This document shows positions 22,813-34,330 of a stretch of 64,000 nucleotides of DNA, one piece after another. The notes beneath the pieces were generated by a model. The model made no database searches, was not told the origin of the DNA, and was given only the letters and a program-made list of their open reading frames with translations. The position numbers and the translations under genes are program-made. The DNA is from Avena insularis (taxonomy: Eukaryota > Streptophyta > Magnoliopsida > Poales > Poaceae). The stretch lies in contig CM042688.1 of assembly GCA_023614405.1 (NCBI GenBank), forward strand, positions 440,562,028 through 440,626,027, in the 5' to 3' direction. Every line of letters starts with the position of its first letter. Position 1 is the first letter of the stretch.

Positions 22813-25773
22813 CTAGTAGGGTGGATGCAAGAAGTTGTTTTGCTTACTCGGAGAGCCACCAATACTAGAAAGGTCATCAGAACTAAGTTCCAGAAAAGGT
22901 CGCAGCCTTTTCCCTGGCGAGCCAGGAATCAAGGGGAAAGGTTGGTCCGAATCGGGAAGAGAGCAAGTGTGAGTCATAGGAGAAGTGGTGGCTTCTAGTT
23001 TGAACAGTTGTTCAGAGAAGAACACGGCGTCCCTGATATCACCCTTCACGGTCAAGGTCCCCCACGAGGAGGGAAGCTTGAGCGAGTTGTAGGCATGGTG
23101 GGAGACCACCATGAACTTTGCCAAGACAGGGTGCCCTATGATGCCATTATATGACAGGGCAATGTTAGCAACATCAAAGATGATGTTCTTAGTGCGATAG
23201 TTGTCTTGAGTCCCGAATGTGACTGGCAGCTCAATCTTCCCCCACGGCTGGATAACTCCCGGGTTTACGCCCAGAAAAGACCCGTAGTGGCCAATTGATC
23301 CTTAGCGATCTAGAGCTTATCCAACAGCTTTGCCAAGAGGATATTAAGGCCAATCCCTCCATACACCAGCATCTTGGTAACTCAGACGTTCTTTATGATG
23401 GGGGAGACCACCAGGGGTAGCATGCCCACCCCAGTGTTGCGGTACGGATGATCCCCCACATCAAAAGTAATCGGCACGTGAGACCACCGATGTGGCTGTT
23501 GTGCCTCCGGGCTGGGCTACACGGCACACAGTTCATGGGAGAAACGCTTAAACTCCCCATGGGAAGTCATGGCATAGGCTCCTCCGTGTGCACACACACA
23601 GTCCTGTACTTGTGACTACTGTCCGCACCCGTCCTCGTCGCCTCCTTGGTTAACAGCAAGGTTGTTGCCACGTGTATGAGGGGTTGCGTTGTTGCGGCCC
23701 CCTCTATGCCCCACTCTTGCTCCGTCTCCACCTCCTCCATCTCCTACTCGTGCAGCGCCCATGTTGCCCCCGTGACCTCCGGCGGGGGACCCTAGGCCAG
23801 GTTGTGCCAGACAGTCTTTCGCGTGATGACCAGCCTTGTTGCAGCGGTAATAGTTCATGAAGGTACCGTTAGCCCCCTATTCAGCGATGCACCTCTTCCA
23901 TCCCTCGGCTTAACCGAGGATGGAGCAGCAGTTCCGAGCGTCATGCTCGTCGGGCACGTGCACAGGGCACCATGTTCCCATGGCGGGCTTGGTAGCCGCC
24001 ACTTCTTCCTCCGGTTTGGTCTTCTTTTCAGCCCTAGTGGGAGTACTAGGATCTGTAGCCAAAGCCTGATGAATGCCTCGCTTATGTGAGCCACTCTTCT
24101 TTGCAGTAGTGCTTCCCATGTCCACCGCTCCAGCGGCCTCCCGGGCAGCATCATCGGGCGCGAGGCATCCTTCCTCTGCTAAGGAGCAAAGGTCAGCCAA
24201 TGCCCACAACTCGTGTATGCTCTTGACGGGATGCATGTTAAGATCTTCGTGCATTTTGCTGTCGCGCACATTCATGGTGAATGCGCCAATAATGGCAGCA
24301 TCCTCTTCCTCCGGGATAGTGTGTGCCATATGTGAAAATCATAGCATGAAGTCTTGTAGCCACTCTCCACTCCCTTGGACCAGTGTGTGGAGCTAAATGA
24401 GTATTCCCGGGCGCTTGAAGGCTCCCCGGAACACGCTCACAAAGAGAGTACACAAATCGGCCTAGGAATGAATGGACTCCTTGGGGAGATGCATGAGCCA
24501 GGACAAGGCCGTGCCCTTCAGGGCCATTGGAAACCAATTGGCCACGACATTCTCATCAGCACCCGCAGCCACCATCGTGGTAGAATAGATAGCCAGAAAC
24601 TCCTTCGGGTTGGTGTTGCCTTTAAACTTGATGGGGACAATGGGATGGAACATTGGTGGCCACACAACCTGCCGTAAGGCAGGAGAGAAGGCAGGGCAAC
24701 CGCTACCATATCCCAAATCCATGCTCCCTGCCTCAGTTGCGCCCTGCAGGTTAGGGACGGCCGCACCCATAGCCTATTGACGCAGCTGTAGAAAGTTGTC
24801 TTGAACTAGTGCCTTGTTATCCGGTACAAAATCACCTCGGAGCTCTATGGCACACCTGTGCACAGGTTCGGCAGATTACCCCACAGAGAGGTGGTCTTGT
24901 TCAGCAGGTCTTGGGACTCCAACCCCCAAGTGGCCAGTTGCATGGTTGTCAGTCCTCCTTCCACCGTCACGGGGTACAGTAGCCCCCGACCCAGGGGTAG
25001 TGTTCTGGGAACACGACCTCGGGGCAGGATTTTGCATGTGTCACGCGGTGGTGATAGGAGCGCTCTCCGCCCCACGCCTCGGCCCTAGGTTGGACTAGAA
25101 ACAAGCATGGGCGGACTCCTGGTGTAGCCTGATGAACTCCAGCTGTGTGTCAAGGTCGTCCCTCAATGCCGCATACTCCGCCGTCCTAGGAGCTGGTGGG
25201 TGATGCGCTATGGCACGGGCAGCATCGACTGCTTCCCCAAAGTTCGGTTCCCAGAGCGCTGGGACTGAGGTTGGCCGTTAGTACTTGGTGCGGCGAGACG
25301 AGTCTCGGCGCGAGTTGGTGCGTTCTAGGCTGGTGCATGATGCTCCGGTTCAGGGTCGGCTCCTTTGGCCTCGATCGGTGTGACTCCTCTAGATAGATGG
25401 CCCCCTCCAGCGGCGTCTCCTACGCCACCGGGGAGAGGCTCTCCACCGAGGTGCCTCCTGTCTTGCCGGCGAAGGGATCTTCAAGCGCGATGCCTCCTGC
25501 GTTGCCTGGCGGTGGAACCTCCTGCGCAACGGTGGCCCCTGCTAGTATGCTCGCCCTCCTCAACTGCAGGGTGCGGTTGCGATGGTGGTGGTGGCGTGGT
25601 TGCGCTTGTCCCTGGACGTGAGTCGGCACCTGCGGTGATAGTCAAGCGCCATGCATGAGGCTCGACATACAAACCCCTAGTCATGGGAAGGGCGTGGGAG
25701 TGAGTTCATGCAGCGGGCGAGTCTATCGCAGCAGGGGTCGGTCCCAGAGCTAGCACCTTTCCTTGGTGCCATG
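22813..25773 (-). pseudogene. Gag-protease of Tat-D
   Basis: A plausible start ATG lies at about 25,771-25,773, about 125 bp inside the primer site. The capsid-type region (PIVPIKFKGNTNPKEFL, ALSWL, FRGAFKRPG; about 24,390-24,690) matches Retrotrans_gag. A C-x2-H-x(n)-C type motif in CPVHVPDEHDARNC is at about 23,920-23,975. A CCHC knuckle at about 23,810-23,850 has its first Cys replaced by Tyr. The protease region follows, but the position of its catalytic Asp reads Tyr (VYGG instead of the usual DGG pattern, near 23,360). The frame ends at 22,813 and nothing resembling RT follows. Numerous stops and frameshifts are present. Confidence 0.7.
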
Positions 25774-25897
25774 GCTGGTGATGACGCGGTCGATGTCAAT
25801 GGTGAACACAAATACGAAGTAGATGTTGGTGAAGATAACGAAGCTAATGAAGCTGTCGATGGTGATGATGATTGCCAAAGCCAAAAACACGAGTGCC

Positions 25898-25915
25898 CCC
25901 CTACCTGGTGCGCCA
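25898..25915 (-). promoter_or_regulatory. Primer-binding site of Tat-D
   Basis: On the minus strand TGGCGCACCAGGTAGGGG begins two bases (TC) inside the LTR end. It differs from the sites of Tat-A and Tat-E after the first five to six bases, implying a different tRNA primer or a diverged site. Confidence 0.7.
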
Positions 25916-25917
25916 GA

Positions 25918-28733
25918 TGTCACGTCTCGCCTATGCTAACATCGGGGATGTTGGACATCCCCTATTTGTTCGGTAGTGGGAACAAAGGCGTTCTGGCCTC
26001 AACGTCAGCGAAGGAACCTGCTGATACGAGCATACAATACACACAGAGCACACAGGAGCATTTTTCCCCAGGTTTGGGCTGCCCTTAGGCTAACAACCCT
26101 ATGTCCTGCTTTGGTGGATTATCTGGGGTGGATCCAGATATAAGAAGATGATCTGTATGGTGTCGAGGAGACACTTTCTCTCTAGATTCTACACTCCCCG
26201 GCCTTCGTCTTTCTTTCTTTCCTTCCTCACTTCCCTACTTTCTCGCAGCCCTCTGAACCTCTCTTCTTACCGAAACCCTCCTTCCGAACCCCTATGCCTG
26301 CAAAACACCTTTCCCTATGCCTCACATGAACCCTTCCTTTCAGTCTCCAAAATCCCCCCTCCAACTCTCGGCCAAGTGCCTGCTTTTATACACCAAGGGG
26401 TCACCATAGGGCCGACGTGGAGCACCATCTGGGGCATTCCCTGGCCTCGATTGTGAGGTGCCACGCGGTCTTCAGGCAGATAGGAAGCGCCTATGGCCAA
26501 TGGATGGCCAGGGGTGATGCTCAGATGCACTGGATGGCCGAGTGATAGCTCAGGCTCCAAGCTGTCACTCCTATCGGTGGCACGCTGTAGTGGACTGGAG
26601 CATCGTGATGTTGTCCAGCAATGCTGACTGATACATTGCAAATGTATTTATAATTTTTTATGTTCCATGCTTGGTTTTATCAACTTTCTTGTGTTTTGTT
26701 CCAACTTTGGAGTACTTTTAGATGATTTCTTGGACTAACCTATTAATAAGAGCCACAGATTACCTGCTTTTCGCTGTTTTTGGTTCCAGGAAAGTCAGAA
26801 AATGAATATTCTCGGAATTGGACGGGACAAAAGCCAAAGTGCCTATTTTTCTGGAAGGGATCAAGCGCCAGAATACGAGACGGAGAGGGACCAGGGGGCC
26901 ACCACACCACCTGGCCATGCGGCCCAGCTTGGCCCACACCAGAGGGTGGTGAGGCCAGCCCTGGCACCCCCTCGGCCTCTCCTTCCGCCTATAAGTTGCC
27001 CTCGCGACGAAAACCCTAAGTACCCGATCAAAAATCCACGAAAGAGTCTGTAGCCGCCGTCATCTCCATCCCTAGATCGGGAGGGATCTGAAGCTCTTCC
27101 CGGCACCCTGCCGGAGAGGGGAATTCACCCTGGAGGCCTTCTTCATCACCATGCAAGCCTCCGGTGTGATGTGTTAGTAGTTCATCCTTGGACTATGGAT
27201 CCATGTAGTAGCTAGATGGCTGGTTTCTCCTCCTTTGTGCTTTCATGTTTAGATCTTGTGAGCTCCGTTCATGATCAAGATCATCTATTTGTAATTCATA
27301 CATGTTGTGTTTGCGGGGATCCGATGTATATTGAGATGCTATTTCAGATTGATTATTGATTCTATCATGTCTTTGTTATTTGATATCTTGCATGCTTTCT
27401 GTTGTTAGTAGCTATCTTGGCCAAGTAGATGCTTGCAACTACAAGAGTTAGTATTTATGCTCGATAGTGGGTTCATGCCTCTAGTAATCTGGGAAAGTGA
27501 CACAAATCTCTAAGGTACTAGATGTGCTGTTGCTACTAGGGAGAAAACAACAATCCTTTGTTCATAGAACAATTGTATTGTTTACCTTAAACGCAGTTCG
27601 TAAAGCAATAATCTGTTGCTTGCAACTTAATACTAGAGGGGGTTGGGATGATAACCTGGAGGTGGATTATTAGTCATAGATGCAGTTGGATGGCGGTCTA
27701 TGTATTATGTTGTAATGCCCAATCAAGTCTCAAAGGAGTCAAGATGATTAGTATATGCATGTATTGCTTTCTCGGTGTTTGTCAATTGCCTCGATGTAAT
27801 TTTTTACCCAACATGTTATCTATCTAAGGAGAGCCACCTCTAGTGAACTATGGATCCCGGTCCTTTTCTTTACATACAATCTACAATCTTTTACTTCTTT
27901 GTGTTTACTTTCTGCAAACTTTTACTTCTTTCCATTCGATACATTTAATCCTTTGTTTTCTGCAAAACACGGTGAGATTGACAACCTCATCGCAAGTTGG
28001 GGACAAAGTTCTGTGGTTGTGTTGTGCAGGTCTCCACGTTGCTACTAGCACCGGTAGTGCGCCCTGCCAAAGCTCAGCTAGTAACACCTTTGAGGTGTTT
28101 CCTTGCTCCTACTAGTTCGATTAAACCTTGGTTTCATAACTCGGGGAAACTTGTTGCTGTGCTCATCATACCTTCCTCTTGGGGTTCCCAACGAGCTCTA
28201 CATCAACACTGACATCAAGCATTTTTCTAGGCGCCGTGCATTGAGCCATCACTGATGCAACGCCGGTTCCCAAGGGTGGGCCTGACACACCTTGTCAGGC
28301 ACAGTTGACTCCGGCTCCTGGGCCGCGCCTGACCTAGGAGGGTGCTTCCATGGCCCTTCCTAGGCTCGTTAGAGGCTGTTCCTTGGCCTCGCTACGCCAA
28401 CAGTGCCCTTGCCCTCCTTCCGGGGCACCCCCAGAAGGAGGGGCAGGACCGCCTTGCGCTCGTCGTTGTCCTTTCCTTCCTGTTCGCACCCGGTTGGCGG
28501 GTTGAAGAACTTCTTGTAGTGTTCGTCTCACCCATAGTCACCTAAAACATAGCTGATACTTAGTCTCCATAGGATCATCATGGCAGATCCATACCTTCTT
28601 GGAGCACATGGTGCTCGTATACTAGCGACACCCTTAACAACCAAGCCATACATCTGCTGGGTTGCTGACCGGTGGGTCCTGGCCCACGCGCTAATGCGCA
28701 ATGCAAGGGACCCCCGATCCCATTACACCAACA
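25918..28733 (-). repeat. 5' LTR of Tat-D, interrupted by a solo LTR
   Basis: The parts 25,918-26,628 and 28,252-28,733 together align with the 1,188-bp LTR at 19,287-20,474. Shared landmarks include the start TGTCACGTC, the CTTGGAGCACATGGTGCTCG segment and the end CATTAC-x5-ACA. The interruption is an Athila-type solo LTR. Confidence 0.85.
26629..28251 (+). repeat. Athila-type solo LTR inside the Tat-D 5' LTR
   Basis: The 1,623-bp copy belongs to the same family as the two LTRs of Athila-F and starts with the same TGATACATTGCAAATG. It ends GAGCCATCA, compared with GAGCGCATCA in Athila-F. Flanks CTGAC (26,624-26,628) and CTGAT (28,252-28,256) form a target duplication with one mismatch. The uninterrupted LTR at about 19,991-19,997 reads TTGACGCA at this point, confirming the insertion site. 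Near its 3' end, about 28,218-28,238, it contains a TTTTTCTAGGCGCCGT string that looks like the region normally found just outside an Athila LTR. Confidence 0.8.
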
Positions 28734-28738
28734 ACGGG

Positions 28739-29515
28739 GTGCCATAGGGAGCAGCTAAGATGACGCCCTGAGATAATTATGGTGCCCAGGAGCTTCTAGT
28801 AGTCCTTGATCCCCCACTCACTGAAGTCGGGAAGAGAGGCAAAAAATATATGCCCGATTGTTGTATTACCAAAGTGGCTACACTCTACGAGGGAGTGTGG
28901 CTATCTTCGCTCTCCCTCACATGAGATTCACCCTCCGGTTCAGAACAATCGGGTCACGTCGTGTCGCTAGGTCCTTCGTACACCCACATCGCGTGTAGAC
29001 ACTAATGCAGTGGTGCCACTCGCTCTTGCAAGAAGTTCATGACGACGTGGCAAACCGTCATCCCTTGCTAATGGAGAATCCCAATCCTATCCAAGAGCAT
29101 AACTATCTCATCATCACACATCCTGAGAAGCTCCCATGATGCACTCGCTTCTGCTGGCAAAGCGGGATCCTTGAGTTGGTCGATCAACTCTAGGAAATGG
29201 ACGAGGCACCAACTTCGGCACCACTTGCCCAATCGTCCGGGGATCCTAGACTAGGTACTCGCTAGAAATCCCATCCCGGAGGAAGAAGTCTACCCCCCGG
29301 CAAGGGTCGTCGCATCCATGATGCGTAGAACAAAGTAATACCAAAAAAGAGTCAGTGACATCATGACTCTGATGAAGCTCTCGCACAAGTGTTGGAACGC
29401 TGCCAGGGTGACGATGGCATGTGGGAAATTTGTGCCATGAAGACCCCGTACACCACCATCATTGTGTGGAAAAAACGACAATGGCGGGATGACACCATTC
29501 GCGATGAACTGGACA
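28739..29515 (-). pseudogene. Antisense gene of Tat-C, central part (PF04195-like)
   Basis: The best-preserved block reads leftward from 29,515. It has FIANGVIPPLSFF, then AIVTLAAFQHLCESFI, then a SLTLFWYYFVLR-type strand (29,310-29,515). This matches the conserved core of the 'putative gypsy type transposon' proteins (PF04195): P-P-x(n)-F-F, hydrophobic helix, LCE-F/Y, then L-x-L-F-x-x-F-x-L-R. Further left, EASASWELL and a DRIGILH-stop-QGMTVCH to PLH-x-CLHAMWVYEGPSD pattern fits the C-terminal end of that domain. It is cut on the left by Tat-D and on the right by Tat-E. Stops are frequent. Function in the element's life cycle is unknown. Confidence 0.6.
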
Positions 29516-30030
29516 TGTTGGGGATATAATTTCTGGGTATCCTCATTGTGCCTCACTAACCAGGGTGGCCCACTTTGGGTTAGAGCTTTGCTTCACGGGC
29601 GGCCCAGTCAGGGAGAAGAGATGGAGTCCACTCCGGCTACGGGAAGGCCTAGAAGACCTACTGACATAGGCATGTTATGTTACTTGTAGTTCAAGATGTA
29701 CTCTGTAACCGACTCTTAGTCGTAGCCAGATAGGTCTCTCCTGTAAACCCTAGGCCGGATATCTATATAAGCCATCCTAGGGTAAGCCTTTAGGGCACCC
29801 TCATAATAGTCTACAAACTCAACTCGCACAGGCGAAACCCTTGTAACCCATATTCCGGCTCTGCCGTATTACTGGATTGCTAGCAAGAGTAGGATCCGTC
29901 CAAAGTAGGCAGATTCGAACCTGGGTAAACTTCTGTGCTCACCGTCTCAGAACACCGTATGTCTCACACCCCTCTCTTCCGCACGGCTCGAGGACCCCCT
30001 CATGGCGTACTTGTCATCAATCCAATGACA
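29516..30030 (+). repeat. 5' LTR of Tat-E
   Basis: It starts TGTTGGGGATATA, ends TCCAATGACA and is 515 bp. A TATA-like CTATATAAGCC lies near 29,762-29,772. It has the same length as the 3' LTR at 49,760-50,274 and is closely similar to it, with scattered point differences, many of them transitions. Confidence 0.9.
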
Positions 30031-30050
30031 GTTGGTGCCTACCATGGGGC
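30031..30050 (+). promoter_or_regulatory. Primer-binding site of Tat-E
   Basis: GTTGGTGCCTACCATGGGGC follows the LTR directly. It resembles a TTGGCGCC-type Tat primer site in which a CG has become TG. Confidence 0.6.
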
Positions 30051-33000
30051 AAGTGAGCTTCGGATCTGCGTTCCGAGCGGAATCTGCAAGAATCGGAATC
30101 GGCGAGACCATCGCCGCCGGTCGCGTCCTCTACGCCAATGATGTCCCTCTCGTCGTTCTCGATGAGACCTGGATTCCGGCTAGGGAGGCCATGACTTCCT
30201 ACACCATCATATCTTTTGGCGAGATCGATGTGTACATCGGATTCGCTGAACCTGCCACACCCACCCCAGCGGTGATGATAGAGGCAAAAGAAATCTCTAG
30301 GTCCACTTTGTCCATGGAGGAGGCAGAGTTCTGGATCTCAGAAAACCCTAATCCCACCCAACCCGCAGCAGTTGTGGAGATTGTGGAGAAATCTGAACCT
30401 GAAGCAGATCTTGTGGTGCAAGTCGAATCTGGAGTGGATCTCCCTAGCGCGGCCGAACCCCTAATCGATCTACCCGCTGAGGTTGAAATCCAGGAAGAGC
30501 AAGACAACAACCTTGGTTCCAGCTCTGCTAATGCTAGAACAGACCAACCTTTCCTGAGGCATACGTTGAGGCGCATGATGATGCAAAGTGCAAACGTGGA
30601 TGAGGTTCTCGAGACCATCAGGATTTTCGAGGAAGCCCACGAGGAAAGCCGCGACTACCTCAGGACGCACGCATCGCACTTTGTTGGATATGTTGGATCC
30701 GGATCCGGCTCTGCCGATGCTGGAGACAACGAAGACTCGGTGCTGGAGGTAATCAGGACAAACACCGACTTACTGGCATCTTCAAATGATTCGATGACGT
30801 CAGCGGATTTCTGAAAGTTCTCCATAGAATATGAAGAGGATTTTAACTCCAAAGCTGCAGAAGAAGGAGAAGCCATGGACAAAGGATATGGAGAAAACTC
30901 TCCCAAAGCGCAGGATGACATGGATCTCGGAGATAATCTCGACGTCCAGATGTCCGAAAGTACCGCTCAGAGCTTGACTCTGGGAAACAGACCCAAAGAC
31001 ATCTTTGCTACCGGCGCTACCAAGAAGGCAAAGAAGAAGAACAAGAAGAACAAGACCCCGGCAAAAGAACTTCCAACAGAGGAAGTGACTGCCGAGGAAT
31101 ATGAGGAAGACTCGGATGGAGCACTTACCCCAGAAGAGCCCAAAGAAGCTTCGGTGGATGGACACGTGGTCACTGCAGGTGCCCGTTAACTACACATATC
31201 CCTACATCTACAGAACTTACTTCTGAAGAGCTAGAAGAAAGGGCTCAGGCCCTAGAAGCACGTCGCCAAGTGCTCCTGGATGAACCCAACAACATCGAGG
31301 AAGAGAAGAAGTGCATAGCTACTGTGGAGAAGTATATCTCTCTGCAGCATCATAAGACCCGGAAATGCCACACGTGTGACAATCAATTTCCAAAAGTCCA
31401 CAAGGTTCTCTTTGAGGGAGACCTAGGGATGTCCCGACTCGATAGCAAGGGATATCTGGTGTACCCAACACCAGTACAAAACACTACCGCAGCTCGAGAT
31501 ATCCTGGCAAATAATCCAGGCCCAGAACAGGTCCGTTTGGGCATAAAACTACTCACCTAGGGTCTGGAGCAGCAGAACGTCGCGAAATCCGGAAGCAGAA
31601 AACTGGTCTCTCAATCTGACCAATGTCGCACGGATCTGGCCTCAAATGACGTAAGGCCCCAACGGGTTCCGTAACAGCATCACCGGGTGACCGTCAAGAA
31701 GACAACTACTCAAGAACCGGATCTTCAGCGCGACACCACAGAACCGCACATGACTGGCGCAATGTTGCTCCAGCTGCGGAGCAGGAGGCAATTGCTGCAC
31801 TATATCCGAGAAATCCTCCCCGGCGAGAGTCGAACGATCATAGGGAAGAAGATAAAGAGAAACATCGGGAGGAGGACCGTCTAAGAATGCCACCTCCTAG
31901 ACACACAAGCCATCCGGCTGAACCCCATCACGGTGGGAGTGACAGACAAAGGAACGACAGACATGGTGCCGAGTCAAGCCAACAGGGGGCTCGTCGCAAC
32001 GAAGACCCTCCCTGGAACCGGAATAATGACGCTCCGGATGGAGGCCAACGATCAGCCAGAAACAATCCACCTGCTCCACCCTCTCCACCAAGCAGCCATC
32101 ACAACGGCTCTCAAGGAGGCCAGGGAGGGCGGCGTGGCGGAGGAGGTGGTGGAAGAGGCCGAAGTCCGGCTCCAAGGCACCACAGCTATAGCGAACAACC
32201 AAGACGGCATTCCCTATCACCAAGTGACGCGAGACACCGGATCAACTCTAACATAAAGGCGCGGAGCTACGAGAACGATGATATATACGTGGGTCCAAAA
32301 TGCCGTGGACCACGAATTCGACAAACACACTTCCCGGAAGGATTTGCTGTCTCAAGACACATCCAAGCCTATGACGGTGTGGCCCGGCCAGAGACTTGGC
32401 TCCAGGATTTTTTCCAGGCTTGCTGCATTGCCAAAGGCAGAAACAACTTGGTCGCAATCCGATATCTCCCACTTATGTTGCAGAAGACGGCACGATCATG
32501 GCTCAATGAACTTCTGAAGAATACCATCCACAACTGGTATGACATGCAAAGCGCGTTCTTTCGGAATTTCGAAGGCACATATCGGAGGCCCTGTACGGTA
32601 GGAGACCTATAGCATTGCACCCAGAAAGCCGGAGAAACTTGCCAAGATTACCTCGAATGATGGATCGACACCAAGAACTCCCGTGAAGGAGTAAATGACC
32701 AAACTGCGATTGAAGCTTTCATTGCAGGACTCCCAATTGGTTTACTACGTCACCGCTTAAAGTGCAATAAGGTCACTGATCTAGGAGAGATCATAGAAAC
32801 AATGAGCAAGTATGCAGATGCTGACGATGACGCAGAGGGATTACTGAGCACCCTAGATGTGCCACAGTCGGAAAAACAACCAAAGAAACAAGCTCAGAAG
32901 TGCAAGAACACCTCGGAAGAAAAGCCCAATGCGGAAACGGCAGTGGTCACTGCTACTTTCGGATCTAGAGGGCGAGGAGGGCGCGGTGGTGGCCGCGGAC

Positions 33001-33269
33001 ACGGATGTGGGACATTAAGAGTCCAGGGTAGAGGAGACCAACAACATGGCAAAACCTATTCATGGGCCGACATTGGCAACAACCCATGTGTGCATCACTT
33101 AGATGCTAGTGGGGGATCGTCTCACACAAACACCGAGTGTTGTTTCAATGACGACATCAAGAAAGATGATACCACTGGCTACAGGGCTAAGCGCAAGAAG
33201 GGAAAGAAGAATCCTGAAAAAGAGAAGGAGACCAAGGAAGATTCCGACATGGAGGAAGCCGACCCTTGA
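30032..33269 (+). pseudogene. Gag of Tat-E
   Basis: The N-terminal part (30,032-31,189) is acidic, with a lysine-rich run KKAKKKNKKNK near 31,020, and changes frame after 31,189. From 31,887 one frame holds a proline-, glycine- and arginine-rich segment. The capsid-type domain follows (FPEGFAV, ARSWLNELL, FRNFEGTYRRP; 32,330-32,600), then IEAFIAGLP, SKYADADDDAE and an RGRGGRGGGRG nucleic-acid-binding stretch near 32,970. In-frame stops interrupt it at 32,610 and 32,658, and one at 33,267 closes it. The gag-type annotation is firm; translation as a single protein is impossible now. Confidence 0.8.
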
Positions 33270-33788
33270 AATCCCAAGCTGGATGGAAAGAAAAACTTCC
33301 GAACAAAGAAAGACACTTACGTCACCTTCCTTGGATCTCAACCATCTAAGGTCAAGAAAGCAGTTCTGCATGAGCTCAAGGCAACTGTTCCGGCTGTCCC
33401 ACAATTTTTGGATTGGTCGGAAGTAGCAATCACCTTTGACCGTGCTGATCATCCGCCTAAGTTACACAGGTGAAGAAAATACGCCTTAGTCATCAATCCA
33501 CTTATTGACGGCTATGGTTTCTCTAAGACTCTCACGGATGGCGGCAGCAGCAACAATATTCTGTATGTCGAAATGCTACGCCAGATGCAGATCTCGGAGA
33601 CGCAGCTAAATCACAGCTCTGTGATCTTTCACGGAGTTGTCCCAGGAAGGCAAGCAAATTCCCTGGGAGAGATCACTTTGTATGTTACCTTTGGAACTCC
33701 AAAGAACTATCGGACGGAGGCACTTTCCTTCGAAGTGGTCCCGATCAAGAGCGTGTATCATGCTATATTCGGACGTCTAGCTTACTAG
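33270..33788 (+). pseudogene. Protease region of Tat-E
   Basis: The frame continues from gag. VTFDRADHPP-type text (here ITFDRADHPP) is followed by LTDGGSSNNIL, whose DGGS is the aspartic-protease active site (about 33,535). An FHGVVPG, ITLYVTFG and FEVVPIKSVYHAIFGR pattern then runs to 33,780, matching the retroviral-type protease fold of Tat polyproteins. Stops occur at 33,471 and 33,786, but the catalytic residue itself is kept. Confidence 0.8.
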
Positions 33789-34330
33789 GCTTTTATGGCT
33801 CGTCCGTGTTATATTTATAATATGATGAAAATTCTAGATCCCAAAGGTGTGATCACCATCAGGGGAGACCCGAAGAAGGCGCGAGAGTGCAAGGATGGAA
33901 ATGCCGCCTTTGCTGAAGTTGTGTTGCATGCCTAGGAGTACCAGTAGATCGAAAAGACCATTGATCCGTCCGAGATGCCCGCGATGAAGAAGGAGGTGAC
34001 AAAGTTGAATCCGTAGTTCAAGGCATCGAAAGAGACGACGAAGACGTTGTTGAAGGATGATGACCCCTCCAAGGTGACCCATCTAGGTGCAGGCCTAGAT
34101 AGCACATAGGAAAGCGCGATCGTCAAGTTCCTCCAAGCAAATCAAGATATCTTCGGATGGCAGCCATCTAACATGACCGGAGTACCTAGGGAACTTGTCG
34201 ATCACTCTCTAAATGTACACCCGAATGCTAAACCCGTCAAACAGTCCCTACGATGTTTCGGCGATGAAAAGCGTAAGGCAATAGCTAAGAAACTAGCCTG
34301 GCTCGAGTTAGCCGGATTCATCGAAGAGGT
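33789..34330 (+). pseudogene. Linker and start of RT of Tat-E, cut by Athila-F
   Basis: This stretch holds the inter-domain linker, then NQDIFGWQPSNMTGVPRELVDH (34,140-34,205, with the Gypsy GVPRE-type motif), the LNVHPNAKPVKQ linker and the first RT helix ending WLELAGFIEEV at 34,330. Stops at 33,933, 33,945, 34,014 and 34,107 stay in one frame. The RT resumes at 42,437 on the other side of Athila-F. Confidence 0.85.

Larger units (their letters stand above)
19287..28733 (-). mobile_element. Tat-D: Tat-type element with gag-protease and an antisense B3-like gene, no visible polymerase
   Basis: Two LTR copies of about 1.19 kb bound the element, the right one enlarged by a solo LTR. Flanking bases ATGGG (19,282-19,286) and ACGGG (28,734-28,738) form a target duplication with one mismatch. 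Inside, leftward, come the primer site, gag-protease, a minisatellite and a rightward B3-like gene fragment, then a purine tract before the 3' LTR. No RT, RNase H or integrase motif was seen in the 5.4-kb interior, so it would depend on another Tat element for mobility. It is inserted in the antisense gene of Tat-C. Confidence 0.75.

Noticed and set aside
25708..26088. A 126-codon plus-strand open frame with an acidic middle at the Tat-D gag start
   Set aside because: It runs across the primer-binding site and LTR end of Tat-D, so it cannot be a separate gene.
28209..28213. CTGAC at 28,209-28,213 as the right-hand target duplicate of the solo LTR
   Set aside because: The bases after it still look like Athila LTR or primer-region text, while CTGAT at 28,252 is followed by sequence that aligns with the uninterrupted Tat-D LTR.
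29290..29556. A stand-alone minus-strand gene of 88 codons
   Set aside because: It crosses the left LTR boundary of Tat-E at 29,516; only the part left of this belongs to the Tat-C antisense gene.
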